A DNA stretch of 64,000 bases from Stenotrophomonas maltophilia (GTDB taxonomy: Bacteria; Pseudomonadota; Gammaproteobacteria; Xanthomonadales; Xanthomonadaceae), in assembly GCF_006974125.1 (NCBI RefSeq), contig NZ_CP037858.1, positions 1,116,001-1,180,000 on the forward strand, read 5' to 3'. The position numbers and the translations under genes were made by a program. The notes beneath the pieces were generated by a model. The model did no database searches, was not told where the DNA came from, and worked only from the letters and a program-made list of their open reading frames with translations. Of this stretch, positions 1-10,900 are shown piece by piece. The number at the start of each line of letters is the position of its first letter. Position 1 is the first letter of the stretch.

Positions 1-917
1 CAGAAGCTCTGCCCGCCGCTCTGCTTGAACACGCGCGCCGCACGGCCCTCGCCACCGTTGTAGGCGGCCACCGACATCTCCACGTTGTTGTTCAGTTCGC
101 GCAGGCGTTCGTTGAGATAGCTGGCGCTGGCCTCGGCGGCACTGCGTGCATCGAAGCGCGTATCGAAGCCGGTGCCGTCCGGGCCCAGGCCGAAGCGGCG
201 GCCGGTGGCCGGCATGAACTGCATCAGGCCCGCCGCGCCGGCGCGCGAGGAGGCATGCACGCGGCCATTGGATTCCTTGGCCATGATGCCGAACAGCAGC
301 GCTTCGGGCAGGCCGCGCTTTTCCCACTCCGGCCACATCACCGCGCGCAGGTTCTGGTAGTTCTCGTAGCTGGTCAGCAGCGCCGGGCGCATGTCGGTCA
401 GCCAGCGGCGGATGCCGGCCTGCACGGCCGGGTTGTACTCGACCATGGTGTCGAAGGCGTGCCGCTTGTCGTTGAGCAGCGCGGCGGCGCGGGCGGCCTC
501 GGGCACGTCGGCGGTGAGCGGGCCGATATGGTCGGGGTCGGCTTCCAGGCGGTCACCACTCTCGTCGGTCACCTCATCGCTGCCCGCCGCATCTGCATCG
601 TGCTTGAGCAGGCGCTTGTAGCTGGCCAGCAGGGTGCCCATCTGGCAGCCCTTCTGCTTCACGCAGTCGTTGAGGACGTCTTCCATGTCCTCCAGCGCAG
701 CATCGGCCTCGTTGCTGCCCTTCGGATCGGAATTGGCGACCAGCAGCAGGGCGTCGCTGTAGCGCTTCTCGGCGATGCTCATGCGCTGCTGCAGCGCATC
801 CACCTTCACCTTGTCCCGGGCCGAAACCCGCTGCGCATGGGCGTCGGGCGCCAGGGAAACCAGGCCGGCCAGGGCCAGCAGCGGCCAACCACGGGAAATC
901 AGGACAGGAACGGGCAT
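1..917 (-). CDS. Lytic transglycosylase (SLT domain), 3' end cut by window edge
   Basis: Likely a periplasmic lytic murein transglycosylase that cleaves the MurNAc-GlcNAc bond of peptidoglycan. I translated the minus strand from ATG at 917-915; 305 codons are visible before the window edge. The N-terminus (about residues 1-29) is a hydrophobic signal peptide ending in AHAQ. Residues about 30-180 are a helical, charged region of unclear role. The SLT domain starts near residue 200: the motif AKESNG carries the probable catalytic Glu215, followed by GLMQFMPATGRRFGL and, further on, VAAYNGGEGRAARVF. These are the three classic goose-lysozyme-like SLT motifs (MltC/MltD/Slt70 type). The C-terminus lies outside the window, so a LysM or other cell-wall-binding tail cannot be excluded. 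The start is supported by the signal peptide, but no strong ribosome binding site is seen. Confidence 0.85.
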   Translation of the reverse strand, partial: MPVPVLISRGWPLLALAGLVSLAPDAHAQRVSARDKVKVDALQQRMSIAEKRYSDALLLVANSDPKGSNEADAALEDMEDVLNDCVKQKGCQMGTLLASYKRLLKHDADAAGSDEVTDESGDRLEADPDHIGPLTADVPEAARAAALLNDKRHAFDTMVEYNPAVQAGIRRWLTDMRPALLTSYENYQNLRAVMWPEWEKRGLPEALLFGIMAKESNGRVHASSRAGAAGLMQFMPATGRRFGLGPDGTGFDTRFDARSAAEASASYLNERLRELNNNVEMSVAAYNGGEGRAARVFKQSGGQSF

Positions 918-1039
918 TGATGGCACTGTGTGCGAAACAGGCAGGCAGAGTAGCGGCGCCGCCAAGGTCCGGGCAAGCCGACCTTCGGCCCGTCACCGCC
1001 GGCGGTTAACATTGGGCTATTCACCACAAGGGCTGGACC

Positions 1040-2545
1040 ATGGATCCGATTCTGCTCGGCAAAGGAATTACCGACGATATTGCCGTCACCCTGCTGCCGA
1101 AACTCGGCAACCGCCACGGCCTGGTGGCCGGCGCCACCGGTACCGGCAAGACGGTGACCCTGATGACCCTGGCCGAGGGCTTCTCGCGGCTGGGCGTACC
1201 GGTGTTCCTGGCCGATGTGAAGGGCGACGTGTCTGGCCTGGCCGTGCCCGGCACTGGCGCCGAGAACCTGCTCCAGCGCGCCGCCGAGATCGGCGTGGCG
1301 GAGTATGCGCCGGCGGCAAGCCCGACCATTTTCTGGGACCTGTACGGCAAGCTCGGCCATCCGGTGCGCACCACGGTCAGCGAGATGGGCCCGACCCTGC
1401 TGTCGCGCATCCTCGAACTGAACGACACCCAGGCCGGCGTGCTCGACATCGTGTTCAAGCTGGCCGATGACCGTGGCCTGCTGCTGCTGGACATGGACGA
1501 CCTGCGTGCCCTGCTCGGCCTGGTGGCCGAGGAGCGCAAGGACATTTCCACCGAGTACGGCCTGGTCAGCGCGCAGTCGATCGCCGCGATCCAGCGCTCG
1601 GTACTGCGCCTTGCGCAGGGCGGTGGCGAGAATTTCTTCGGCGAACCGGCACTGGAACTGGCCGACATCATGCGGGTCAATCACGACGGCCGCGGCATGA
1701 TCGGCATCCTCGCCGCCGACCAGCTGGTGCTCAAGCCCAAGCTGTATTCGACCTTCCTGCTGTGGCTGCTGTCGGAACTGTTCGAACAGTTGCCGGAAGT
1801 GGGCGACCTGGACAAGCCGAAGCTGGTCTTCATCTTCGACGAAGCACACCTGCTGTTCGATGACGCGCCCGCCTCGCTGGTGCAGCGCATCGAGCAGGTG
1901 GTGCGGCTGATCCGCTCCAAGGGCGTGGGCGTGTACTTCTGCTCGCAGTTCCCCGACGACGTGCCGGGCAACATCCTCGGCCAGCTGGGCAACCGCGTTC
2001 AGCACGCGCTGCGTGCGTTCACCCCGCGCGACCAGAAGGCGGTAAAGACCGCTGCCGAGACTTTCGTACCGAACCCGAAACTGGACGTGGCCAAGGTGCT
2101 GAGCCAGCTGGGCACCGGCGAGGCGCTGGTGTCCACGCTGCAGGACAAGGGCGTGCCGATGCCGGTGCAGCAGACGATGATCGCGCCGCCACGCTGCCGG
2201 ATGGGACCGATCACCGACGCCGAGCGCGCCCAGGTGCGCGCCGGCAGCCCGGTCGGCAGCCGTTACGACACGGCGATCAACCGTGAGTCGGCCGCCGAGC
2301 TGCTGGCCCAGCGCGCGCAGAAGGCGGTCGAGAAGGCCGAGGCACCTGCCGCCCGCAGCCGTGAGCAGGACGAGGCGCAGGAAGGAGGCTTCGGCCAGTC
2401 GATCAAGGATGCGATCTTCGGCACCAAGCGCCGCCAGGGCATGATCGAGACCATGGCCAAGCAGACCACGCGCACCGTCGGTACCAAGCTGGGCAACCAG
2501 ATCGTGCGCGGCATCCTGGGTGGCATCTTCGGCGGCAAGCGCTGA
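1040..2545 (+). CDS. HerA/YjgR-type ATPase (DUF853 family)
   Basis: A 501-residue P-loop ATPase resembling E. coli YjgR (DUF853, HerA-like C-terminal domain). The Walker A motif GATGTGKT is at residues 31-38, and the Walker B/DEAH motif [10 protein letters not shown] has its DEAH at 267-270. Residues 40-70 ([15 protein letters not shown]) match the family core. The C-terminal third is charged and Ala/Glu-rich, then ends in a Gly-rich tail ([12 protein letters not shown]) typical of YjgR. HerA relatives are hexameric DNA translocases, but the role of YjgR itself is poorly defined, so function here is only family-level. No NurA-like partner lies nearby. The gene stands alone and ends just before an inverted repeat and greB. 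Confidence 0.88.
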   Translation: MDPILLGKGITDDIAVTLLPKLGNRHGLVAGATGTGKTVTLMTLAEGFSRLGVPVFLADVKGDVSGLAVPGTGAENLLQRAAEIGVAEYAPAASPTIFWDLYGKLGHPVRTTVSEMGPTLLSRILELNDTQAGVLDIVFKLADDRGLLLLDMDDLRALLGLVAEERKDISTEYGLVSAQSIAAIQRSVLRLAQGGGENFFGEPALELADIMRVNHDGRGMIGILAADQLVLKPKLYSTFLLWLLSELFEQLPEVGDLDKPKLVFIFDEAHLLFDDAPASLVQRIEQVVRLIRSKGVGVYFCSQFPDDVPGNILGQLGNRVQHALRAFTPRDQKAVKTAAETFVPNPKLDVAKVLSQLGTGEALVSTLQDKGVPMPVQQTMIAPPRCRMGPITDAERAQVRAGSPVGSRYDTAINRESAAELLAQRAQKAVEKAEAPAARSREQDEAQEGGFGQSIKDAIFGTKRRQGMIETMAKQTTRTVGTKLGNQIVRGILGGIFGGKR

Positions 2546-2562
2546 TCTGATTCGCCCCCGCT

Positions 2563-2600
2563 GGGGTCGGACTCCTTCCGGATGGAAGGGCTCCGACCCC
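2563..2600. repeat. Inverted repeat GGGGTCGGA...TCCGACCCC
   Basis: The arms GGGGTCGGACTCCTTCC (2563-2579) and its near-complement ending TCCGACCCC (2600) form an imperfect 17-bp stem with a 4-base loop, lying between the YjgR-like gene and greB. There is no T-run, so it looks more like a dispersed palindromic repeat than a terminator. I recall similar GGGTCGGAGCCCTTTCC palindromes from Stenotrophomonas genomes; the copy number cannot be judged from this window. Confidence 0.6.
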
Positions 2601-2630
2601 AATCGTTCCCCTGGAAAGAAGTCTTACCGC

Positions 2631-3137
2631 ATGTCCCGTTGGCGCCCGCCCGCAGAAAAAAGTACAGCCCTGATCACCGCTTCCGGCCACGCCCGGCTGA
2701 AAGCTGAACTGGATGACCTGTGGCGTGTACGCCGCCCCGAAGTGGTAAAGGCACTGGCCGCCGCTGCTGCGGAGGGCGACCGCTCCGAGAATGCCGAGTA
2801 CACCTACCGCAAGAAGCAGCTGGGGGAGATCGACCGTCGCGTGCGCTACCTGACCAAGCGGCTGGAATCGCTGCGCGTGGTCGACACCACACCGACCGAT
2901 CCGCAGGCAGTGTTCTTCGGTGCGTGGGTGGAGTTGGAGAACCTGGACAGCGGTGACACCAGCCGCTACCGCATCGTCGGACCGGATGAGACCGACGCCG
3001 GACTGGGCTGGATCAGCATCGATTCGCCACTGGCACGGGCGCTGCTGAAGAAGCGGGTGGATGACGAGTTTTCAGTGGAGCTGCCCGGCGGCCAGTTCAC
3101 CTTCGCGGTGATCAGGGTGGAATACCCGCCTGTGTAG
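2631..3137 (+). CDS. greB: Transcription elongation factor GreB
   Basis: A 168-residue Gre factor that enters the RNA polymerase secondary channel and stimulates cleavage of backtracked RNA. The N-terminal coiled coil (about residues 15-85) carries [16 protein letters not shown], whose acidic tip residues coordinate the catalytic Mg in Gre factors. The C-terminal FKBP-like domain (about 88-168) includes [12 protein letters not shown] and [11 protein letters not shown]. The long basic patch and overall length favour GreB over GreA. ATG at 2631 is preceded by a GGAAAGAAG ribosome binding site; upstream in-frame ATGs would run into the inverted repeat at 2563-2600. The amber stop (3135-3137) lies within GTGTAGCGTCGAACC, a degenerate GTAG repeat. 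Confidence 0.93.
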   Translation: MSRWRPPAEKSTALITASGHARLKAELDDLWRVRRPEVVKALAAAAAEGDRSENAEYTYRKKQLGEIDRRVRYLTKRLESLRVVDTTPTDPQAVFFGAWVELENLDSGDTSRYRIVGPDETDAGLGWISIDSPLARALLKKRVDDEFSVELPGGQFTFAVIRVEYPPV

Positions 3138-3167
3138 CGTCGAACCATGCTCGACCTCGCTGTCCAT

Positions 3168-3227
3168 GTAGAGCCGAGCCCATGCTCGGCTGATGCGCCA
3201 CGCAGCCGAGCATGGGCTCGGCTCTAC
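3168..3227. repeat. SMAG/REP inverted pair (GTAGAGCCGAGC)
   Basis: Two GTAG-headed palindromic units face each other: GTAGAGCCGAGCCCATGCTC at 3168 and its complement ending GGCTCTAC at 3227. This is the classic SMAG dimer of S. maltophilia. It sits between convergent greB and the DUF3025 gene, and the terminal CTAC at 3224-3227 encodes the TAG stop codon of the DUF3025 gene on the minus strand. Confidence 0.88.
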
Positions 3228-4048
3228 AACGGTGGCGGGTACGTGCGCCCTGCGCGCAGCGGGCGGAAGTACGCGGCATCTGCATAGAAGGCGGCATCCT
3301 GCCTCTGGTGCCAGCCCGGAACGCCAGCCAGTGGCAGCGGACGCAGCTGCAGTGGATCGGTCGCCGCCCTGCCCTCGCCGATGGCCGCAGCCACCGTGGC
3401 AATGCAGGCATCGTCATCGGCGCCCTGCACCACCACACACTTGCCGACCAGCAGGCGCCCCGGCAGCAGCGCCTGCTCCATCAGCGCGTGCCCGAATATC
3501 GCAGCGATAGCGATGTCACCACTCTGCCAGCGCGCAGGCTCGAACAACGCCGGCCAATCATGCACGTCCCATGCGGCCAACACGTCCTCATCGCGAACGC
3601 GCACGATGACGCCGGTTTCATCGAACTGCGTCAGTGCAGCCTGTGCGCGATTGCGCTGGCCGGGCGGCATGGCAGCGATATGCAGGCACTGCTGTGCGTT
3701 GAGTGCCCGCTTCAGCTGCGGGTGGCATGCCCACACCAGCGAATTGAACAGGTCATGCCAGTTGCCGGCACGGGTGGCAATGCGCCCCTGGGCGATGCGC
3801 GTTTCATAGTGCAGGCCGTCAGCCAGCAACGCGGCGTCCTGTTCCACCAGGCGCTTGCCGGGCAATGCCAGGCGTGCATCGAGCGCAGCGATGGGCGGCC
3901 ATGCCGTGCAGACCAGCAGATCACGGAAGTCGTGCAAGCCGGCGAACAGCGGATGTTCAAACACCTGCAGATCGACCGCCGCACGCGGCGGCGGCACGAA
4001 GCGCCGGGAACCGCCGCCGTCGCCAGCGGCGGTCGTCGCTGCGGTCAC
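3224..4048 (-). CDS. DUF3025 domain-containing protein
   Basis: A 274-residue protein of the DUF3025 family found in proteobacteria; function unknown. Family features include the segment around residues 35-60 ([19 protein letters not shown]) and the region [18 protein letters not shown], followed by KRALNAQQ. I see no signal peptide, membrane helix or recognisable catalytic motif. Its start codon (4048-4046) overlaps the rimO stop by 4 bases, so the two genes are probably co-transcribed and translationally coupled; a link to ribosome modification is only guessed from that. The stop codon is the TAG of a SMAG repeat end. Confidence 0.82.
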   Translation of the reverse strand: MTAATTAAGDGGGSRRFVPPPRAAVDLQVFEHPLFAGLHDFRDLLVCTAWPPIAALDARLALPGKRLVEQDAALLADGLHYETRIAQGRIATRAGNWHDLFNSLVWACHPQLKRALNAQQCLHIAAMPPGQRNRAQAALTQFDETGVIVRVRDEDVLAAWDVHDWPALFEPARWQSGDIAIAAIFGHALMEQALLPGRLLVGKCVVVQGADDDACIATVAAAIGEGRAATDPLQLRPLPLAGVPGWHQRQDAAFYADAAYFRPLRAGRTYPPPL

Positions 4049-5406
4049 AGCACCTTGAGGTCGAACGCCGGGCGGGTGTTGGCTGACAGCGCATCGCCGT
4101 ACAGGTCGTGCTCGTCGCTCTCGGTGATCTCCACGTCGACGAACTCGCCCACGCGCAGCGCCACCTGATCGGCGTTCTGGATGTGGACCAGGCCGTCGAT
4201 CTCCGGCGCATCGGCCTTGGAACGGGCCACCGCGATGTCACCTTCGATGGCATCGACCAGGCACTGCTGCACGGTACCGATCTTGGCTTCCAGGCGCGCG
4301 GCGGAAATCTGCGCCTGCTTCTCCATGAAACGGGCCAGGCGCTCCTGCTTCACTTCTTCCGGCACCGCATCGGGCAGATCGTTGGCGGTGGCACCCTCGA
4401 CCGGCGAATAGGCGAACGCGCCCACGCGGTCCAGCTGCGCTTCGTCAAGGAACGACAGCAGCTCTTCGAACTCGGCTTCGGTCTCGCCGGGGAAACCGAC
4501 GATGAAGGTCGAACGCACAGTGATGTCCGGGGCGATGCGGCGCCAGTTCTGCACACGCTCAAGGGTCTTCTCGACCGCACCCGGACGCTTCATCAGGCGC
4601 AGGATGCGCGGGCTGGCGTGCTGGAACGGGATGTCCAGGTACGGCAGGATGCGGTTCTCGGCCATCAGCGGCACCACCTCGTCCACGTGCGGGTACGGGT
4701 AGACGTAGTGCATGCGCACCCACGCATCCAGCTCGGACAGGCCTTCGCACAGCGCCTTCAGGCGGGTCTGGTAGGCCTTGTCGCGCCACATCTTCTCGGC
4801 GTACTTCACGTCCACGCCATAGGCCGAGGTGTCCTGCGACACCACCAGCAGCTCACGCACGCCGCCACGCACCAGGCGCTCAGCCTCACGCAGCACCTCA
4901 TCGACCGGGCGCGAGACCAGCTTGCCGCGCATCGACGGGATGATGCAGAAGCTGCACTTGTGGTTGCAGCCTTCGGAAATCTTCAGGTAAGCGTAGTGGC
5001 GCGGGGTCAGCTTGATGCCGTAGTCGGGCACCAGGTCCACGAACGGATCGTGCTTGGGCGGCAGTGCCTCATGCACCGCTTCCATCACGCTCTGGTAATC
5101 CTGCGGGCCGGACACCGCCAGCACGTTGGGGTACGCCTCGCGGATCTGCTCCGGGCGCTTGCCCAGGCAGCCGGTGACGATGACCTTGCCGTTCTGGTTC
5201 ATCGCCTCGCCGATGGCGTCCAGCGACTCGGTCACCGCCGAATCGATGAAGCCGCAGGTGTTGACCACCACCACGTCGGCCGAATCGTAGGACGGGACGA
5301 TGTCGTAGCCTTCCGAGCGGAGCTGGGTAAGGATGCGCTCGGAATCGACAAGGGCCTTCGGGCAACCAAGGCTGACGAAGCCGACTTTGGGGTTCAGCTG
5401 GGACAT
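4045..5406 (-). CDS. rimO: Ribosomal protein uS12 methylthiotransferase RimO
   Basis: A 453-residue radical-SAM methylthiotransferase that adds a methylthio group to an Asp of ribosomal protein S12. The N-terminal UPF0004 domain has the three cluster cysteines C15 (SLGCPKA), C51 (VNTCGFID) and C80 (VTGCLGKR). The radical-SAM motif CNHKCSFC uses C147, C151 and C154. A TRAM domain fills the C-terminus (about 385-453). The [12 protein letters not shown] start and [10 protein letters not shown] distinguish RimO from MiaB. The chosen start (5406) is the ATG of [10 protein letters not shown]; upstream sequence is a GC-rich inverted repeat and not coding. The downstream DUF3025 gene overlaps by 4 bases. 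Confidence 0.96.
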   Translation of the reverse strand: MSQLNPKVGFVSLGCPKALVDSERILTQLRSEGYDIVPSYDSADVVVVNTCGFIDSAVTESLDAIGEAMNQNGKVIVTGCLGKRPEQIREAYPNVLAVSGPQDYQSVMEAVHEALPPKHDPFVDLVPDYGIKLTPRHYAYLKISEGCNHKCSFCIIPSMRGKLVSRPVDEVLREAERLVRGGVRELLVVSQDTSAYGVDVKYAEKMWRDKAYQTRLKALCEGLSELDAWVRMHYVYPYPHVDEVVPLMAENRILPYLDIPFQHASPRILRLMKRPGAVEKTLERVQNWRRIAPDITVRSTFIVGFPGETEAEFEELLSFLDEAQLDRVGAFAYSPVEGATANDLPDAVPEEVKQERLARFMEKQAQISAARLEAKIGTVQQCLVDAIEGDIAVARSKADAPEIDGLVHIQNADQVALRVGEFVDVEITESDEHDLYGDALSANTRPAFDLKVL

Positions 5407-5420
5407 GGAATCGCGGGACT

Positions 5421-5474
5421 CTGGGGGCCTGGGCCCCTGCCGGCGTGGCAGGGGTTCCTGGGGGCCGGGGCCTG
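5421..5474. repeat. GC-rich inverted repeat in rimO leader
   Basis: The stretch GGGGGCCTGGGCCCCTGCC, then GGCGT, then GGCAGGGGTTCCTGGGGGCC can fold into a strong hairpin (CCCCTGCC pairing GGCAGGGG, plus outer GGCCC pairs). It lies about 15-70 bases upstream of the rimO start, so it would be in the rimO 5' leader if transcription begins further up. It could also be a decayed dispersed repeat. No U-run is present. Confidence 0.4.
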
Positions 5475-5610
5475 AAAGGGCGCCAGTATACCGGGGTTGG
5501 CGGCCACGCTCTGAATGGCCAGCCGCCCGATCGCGCACAGCCTCTGACGCCGCGCTAACCGCCGCAGCGCCGACAATGCAGCCCTGTTCCCTACAACGAG
5601 GTAGATGGTG

Positions 5611-6282
5611 ATGGCCGAGTGGATCACCTTGGATACGCACCACGGCCCGGTACGGGCCTGGCAGGCACTCCCTGAGGGCACCGCGCGCGGTGGGCTGGTG
5701 GTGGTGCAGGAAATCTTCGGTGCCAACCCGCATATCCGCAGCGTGGCCGAGCGCTTTGCCGCCGAAGGCTATGCAGTGCTGGCCCCATCGTTCTTCGATC
5801 TTGTCGATGGCCCCGATGCCGACCCGGATGCCCTGCCCTACGACGCCGACGGCGTGAAGCTGGGGCTGGAACGGGTAGCCGCGCTGGGCATCGAACGGGC
5901 ACTGGAAGTGGTCCGCGCGGCGGCCACCCGCCTGGCCCCCTACGGCATGGTCGGCACCGTCGGCTACTGCTGGGGCGGCACGGTGGCGATGCTGTCCGCA
6001 GTACGTCTGGGCCTGCCCTCTGTCAGCTACTACGGTGCGCGCAATGTCCAGTTCCTCGATGAGACGCCGAAGGCACCGGTGATCTTCCACTTCGGCGCCC
6101 AGGACAGGAGCATCCCGCCGGAGGCCATCCAGGCCCACCGCGAGAAGCTGCCGCAGATGGCCACCTTCGTCTATCCGGCCGACCACGCCTTCAACCGGGA
6201 GGTCGGACATGCGTATGATCCAGACAGCGCCACCCTGGCGCTGCAACGCACCCTGGACTTCTTCTCGGAGCATCTTGGATGA
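5611..6282 (+). CDS. Dienelactone hydrolase family protein
   Basis: An alpha/beta hydrolase of the dienelactone hydrolase family, 223 residues from the ATG at 5611. The Cys-type nucleophile elbow is GYCWGG (C120), and the rest of the triad is D165 (GAQDRSIP) and H192 (PADHAFNR), all as expected for DLH. These enzymes hydrolyse lactones or esters; the true substrate is unknown, and no chlorocatechol or other aromatic-degradation genes lie nearby. An ATG six bases upstream (5605) is in frame, but GAGG at 5598-5601 is better spaced for 5611. No signal peptide, so cytoplasmic. The gene overlaps the following HIT gene by 4 bases (ATGA). Confidence 0.88.
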   Translation: MAEWITLDTHHGPVRAWQALPEGTARGGLVVVQEIFGANPHIRSVAERFAAEGYAVLAPSFFDLVDGPDADPDALPYDADGVKLGLERVAALGIERALEVVRAAATRLAPYGMVGTVGYCWGGTVAMLSAVRLGLPSVSYYGARNVQFLDETPKAPVIFHFGAQDRSIPPEAIQAHREKLPQMATFVYPADHAFNREVGHAYDPDSATLALQRTLDFFSEHLG

Positions 6283-6701
6283 GCGATTTCGAACTCGATT
6301 CACGCCTGGCCACCGATAGCGTGCTGGTGGCGGAAGGACCGTTGTCGCAAGTGCGGCTGATGAACGACGAACGATTCCCCTGGCTCGTGCTGGTACCGCG
6401 CCTGGCCGGGGTGACCGAGTGGATCGAGCTGGACGGCGAGCAGCAGGACAAGCTGCGCACCGAGCTCAACCGCGCCTGCAAGGCCCTGAAGGGCGCCGAC
6501 GGGGTGGAGAAGATCAATATCGGTGCGCTGGGCAACATCGTGCGCCAGCTGCATTTCCATGTGATCGGCCGCCATGACGGCGACCCCGCGTGGCCGGGCC
6601 CGGTCTGGGGCAGCGGCCCCGCGCACCGCTACGAGCCGGGTGCGCTGGACCAGCATGTCGCCTACTGGAAGGAACGGCTAGGATATCCAGCCCAGTCCTG
6701 A
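6279..6701 (+). CDS. HIT domain protein
   Basis: A 140-residue histidine-triad (HIT) protein, probably a nucleotide hydrolase or transferase of the Ap4A-hydrolase-like COG0537 group. The signature reads [20 protein letters not shown]: the triad's last two His are present while the first position is Gln, a variation I recall from this proteobacterial subgroup. Upstream segments [10 protein letters not shown] and [10 protein letters not shown] fit the family. It starts inside the stop of the dienelactone hydrolase gene, implying a two-gene operon, perhaps with the small membrane protein downstream. The substrate cannot be deduced. Confidence 0.88.
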   Translation: MSDFELDSRLATDSVLVAEGPLSQVRLMNDERFPWLVLVPRLAGVTEWIELDGEQQDKLRTELNRACKALKGADGVEKINIGALGNIVRQLHFHVIGRHDGDPAWPGPVWGSGPAHRYEPGALDQHVAYWKERLGYPAQS

Positions 6702-6716
6702 GCGTTTGCCGACCCG

Positions 6717-6884
6717 ATGCGATTCAACCTCGTTGCCGCCGTCCTGCTGATCCTGATCGGCCTGTTCATGCTCGCCAGCAACCTCGGCTGGACGCACCTG
6801 AACCTGTCCAAGCTGCTGTTGACCTGGTGGCCGGTGGCGCTGGTGGGCGTGGGCATCGCGATGCTGTTCGGTCGCGGGAAATAA
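6717..6884 (+). CDS. Small two-helix membrane protein (LiaF/DUF5668-like)
   Basis: A 55-residue protein translated from ATG 6717. It consists of two hydrophobic stretches (about residues 4-20, NLVAAVLLILIGLFML, and 34-51, LLTWWPVALVGVGIAMLF) split by SNLGWTHLNLSKL. The pattern GLFMLASNLGW...TWWPVALVGVGIAMLFGRG matches the LiaI/LiaF-like transmembrane region (DUF5668) found in many small bacterial membrane proteins. It follows the HIT gene by only 15 bases, so it may belong to the same operon, and it is followed by a terminator. Function unknown. Confidence 0.75.
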   Translation: MRFNLVAAVLLILIGLFMLASNLGWTHLNLSKLLLTWWPVALVGVGIAMLFGRGK

Positions 6885-6933
6885 GCTGGTGCCGGGCCAT
6901 GCCCGGCGAGCGCAGCATGTGGCCGCACCCATG

Positions 6934-6959
6934 AAAACGCCGGGCATGCCCGGCGTTTT
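6934..6959. terminator. Bidirectional rho-independent terminator
   Basis: A perfect palindrome AAAACGCCGGGC / GCCCGGCGTTTT with T-runs on both strands lies between the small membrane protein gene (plus) and dcd (minus), so it can end both transcripts. Confidence 0.85.
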
Positions 6960-6982
6960 CTCGTCATGCGATGGCGCGCCGG

Positions 6983-7555
<573 letters not shown>

Positions 7556-7976
7556 GCTCTGTCCTGTTGAACGAGGGGGAATGGGGCTGCGCCCGAGGCG
7601 GCGATTCTACAGGTGGCCTCCCTGCGGCGGCCATGCTTGCCCCTCGGTCCAGAGAGCCACTTCACGGCACCGCGCCCAAGACCGATGCCTCACAACCATG
7701 AATAACAAATGAGACTTATCGTCGCATTTCAGTTCAATTAGCATACATTTGTGTCACTTTCAATCATCTCGTCAGACACGAAACAAACCGAAACAAAAAA
7801 TAGAATTTCTTTTAATTCAACAACATGAGAGCATTTTTCAGCGCCAATCTATTCATGAGCGCCAGATGAACGTTGCACGAGAAAAAATTCATCGTTACGG
7901 TTTCATTCATCCTGAACAATTCGTTCAGGTCCGCTTGAATTGAACCGATTTCCCTCTGCAACCGCAAAGGAACACG
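7556..7976. other. 421-bp intergenic region with AT-rich core
   Basis: Between dcd (minus) and the Oar-like receptor (plus). From about 7690 to 7930 the sequence is strikingly AT-rich compared with the rest of the window, including AAACCGAAACAAAAAATAG and TTCTTTTAATTCAACAAC. A direct 64-codon frame (7749-7943) has unusual composition and no ribosome binding site, so I do not call it a gene. The region probably holds promoters and regulator sites for the receptor. A small palindrome CCTGAACAATTCGTTCAGG (about 7912-7930) is a possible operator. Confidence 0.55.
7912..7930. promoter_or_regulatory. Candidate operator palindrome upstream of receptor gene
   Basis: CCTGAACAATTCGTTCAGG is a perfect palindrome apart from its short centre (CCTGAAC / GTTCAGG), about 47 bases upstream of the receptor start at 7977. 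It could be a repressor site or a leader hairpin. Which regulator would bind is unknown. Confidence 0.4.
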
Positions 7977-10900
7977 ATGAATCTGAACTTCAATGGACGC
8001 GCCCTGAAGCGCACCGCTCTGGCCATGGTGCTGGGAGCCCTCGCCGGCACCAGCTATGCCCAGAGCACCTCTGGCGATATCGTCGGTACCGCAGCTTCTG
8101 CTGAAAAAGTGCAGGTCAAAAGCCTGGCCTCCGGCGCTACCCGCGAAGTGAACGTCAGCGCGGATGGCCGTTTCCGCATCTCCCAGCTGCCCACCGGCAC
8201 CTACGAGGTCACCACGGTCAGTGGTGGCAGCCCGGTTGCGACCACCCGCGTCACTGTGGTGGCGGGCCAACAGTCCTTCGCAACATTCGCCTCTGCAAGC
8301 GGCGGCAATGCCACTTCGCTCGATACCGTCAACGTGCGCGCACTGGGCGCGGCCAACACGATCGATCTGGGCAGCGTTGAATCGCGGACCACCTTCACCG
8401 CCGACAAGCTCAACTCGTTGCCGGTCGCCCGCGATGTCACAAGCGTCTCCCTGCTCACCCCGGGCACCGTGGCGGCCAGCGGCTACTTCGGCCCGGCCTC
8501 CTTCGGTGGCGCATCGGCTGCGGAGAACAGCTACTACGTCAACGGATTCAATGTCACCAACCTGTACGACAGCCTGTCCTTCTCGGAAATCCCCTATCAG
8601 GCCATCGACCAGCTGGACGTGCAGACCGGTGGCTATGGTGCTCAGTACGGCTTCTCCACCGGCGGCGTGACCAGCGTCAACGTCAAGCGTGGCACCAATG
8701 AGTGGAAAGGCGGCTTCAGCTGGACTGGCGCACCTGATTCACTGCGTGAGAGCGCGCCCGATACCTACTATGACGACGGCTCGATCTTCCGTTCCTATGA
8801 CAAGAACAGCAGCAGCTCGAACGTCTACAGTGTATGGGTCGGCGGTCCGCTGATCGAAGACAAGCTGTTCGTGTTCGCCATGGGCCAGTTCAGCGACTCG
8901 AAGACCACCAGCTTCAGCAATCGTGGCTCCCAGTACACCACCAATGGGCGCCCCCCCCCGTCGGCAGCAGCCCTGTCCACCACGGCCTACGACTATGAGT
9001 CCAAGACGCCCTACTGGCTGCTGAAGGTTGACTGGTACCTCAACGAAAACAACCACCTGGAGTACACCGGCTTCGACAACAGCCGACGCTACTCCTATGA
9101 CTACTACAACGCGCTCTACGACCGTCCTGATGCAGGCGGCGAGCCGGCCAAGACCAGCTATCTCGGCGAACTGGTCGGCAAGAGCGGCGGCCAGACCGAC
9201 GTGTTCAAGTGGACCAGCTATCTGACCGAGAACCTGACCGGATCGCTGCAGTATGGGCAGATGCGTAACCGGGCTTCGGAGCACACCATCAGCCCTGACG
9301 GTGTCTTCGACGCCTACAACGGCGACATCAACAGCCCGCAGGGCGCATGCCCATATGTGCTGGACTACCGGTCGGAAACCGGCGGCACCGGTCGCCGTAT
9401 CGGCTGTGCCGTGGCAAGCACCGTCGGCATGTTCGGCGGCCGCAACGAGCGCAAGGGTACCCGCCTTGACTTCGACTGGCAGCTGGGCGACCACAAGATC
9501 GGCTTCGGCTACAGCGATGAGAAATGGACCTCCGTGCAGGGCACGTCCTACTCCGGCGGCGCATTGTGGTACCTGGAAGATGAGTACGCCAACCTCGTGA
9601 ACTTCCGCAATGGTGGTTCGATCGAAATCAAGCAGAAGTCGTGGTACCTGCAGGACAACTGGCAGATCACCGACAACTTCATGCTGTATGCCGGCGTCCG
9701 TAACGATTCCTTCAACAACAAGAATTCGGACGGCATCAGCTTCGTCAAGCAGGACAACATCTGGCAGCCGCGTCTGGGCTTCTCGTGGGATCTGCTGGGG
9801 GATGGCCGCAGCAAGCTGTTCGCTTCGGTAGGCCGCTACTCCCTGCCCATCGCTGCAAACGTGGCGCTGCGCGCAGCCAGTGCTTCGTACTATCTGGATC
9901 AGTACTACACCTACGATGGAATCGGCGCCAACGGCGCGCCGAACATCACCGGCCGCTATGAAGACGGCGCCATCGACTCGGTCATCAACGGCGAGGGCGG
10001 CACCACTCCAGATCCCCGCGCCGTGGCGTCCAAGGGACTGAAGCCCTACACGCAGGACGAGGTGATCCTGGGCTACCAGCAGCAGATCAGTTCGCCGATC
10101 GACTTCTTCAACGACTGGACGCTGGGCATCAAGGCCACCTATCGACGCATCAACAAGGCGATCGATGACACCTGTGACTCGCGTTCGCTTTACAACGCGG
10201 CCGTCGCAGCCGGCTACGACCTGTCCAACTGGTCCGACCCATGGACCGTGCCGGAGGGCCTGCCGGGCTGCTGGATCTACAACCCGGGCAGCGACCTGAA
10301 GGTCACGCTCGACGTGGACGGCAATGGCACCACGGAGGAAATCACCGTGCCGGGCTCGACCCTCGGCCCGAAGGCCAAGCGTACCTACAAGGCCGTCACG
10401 CTCAGCGCGGACAAGCAGACCGAGCGCTGGTATGCCAGCTTCTCGTACACCTGGTCCAAGCTGGAGGGCAACTATGAGGGCCTGGTCAAGAGCACCAACG
10501 GCCAGGACGACACCGGCACCACGTCGGACTTCGACTTTGCCGAAATCATGTACGGCTCGGACGGTTACCTGTTCAATGACCATCGCCACAGCATCAAGCT
10601 GTTCGGTGGCTTCAAGTTCAACGATGAATGGTCCGTCGGCGTGAATGTGCTGGCGCAGTCCGGCGCCCCCAAGAGCTGCCTGGGCGGCGGCTGGGGCAGC
10701 TTCGGCACCGAGTATGGCTACACCGGCGTCTTCCACAGCTGCCAGCTGCAGGCCGACGGCTTCACCAGTGCGGATGACATCGCCAAGGTGGGAAGCGCCG
10801 GCCGCACGCCCTGGCAGTTCACTGTCAGCCCGAACATCACCTACACCCCGAAGTGGATGGAAGGCCTGAGCATGCAGGTGTCCGTGCTCAACGCCTTCAA

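Noticed and set aside
5421..5474. Riboswitch in front of rimO
   Set aside because: Only a simple GC-rich hairpin is visible; no known riboswitch core was recognised.
7700..7730. Fur-box-like AAATGAGACTTATCGTCGCA
   Set aside because: Half-sites do not line up with the 19-base Fur consensus; too weak to call.
7749..7943. Short 64-codon frame in the AT-rich gap
   Set aside because: Biased, lysine-rich composition, no ribosome binding site and no family likeness.
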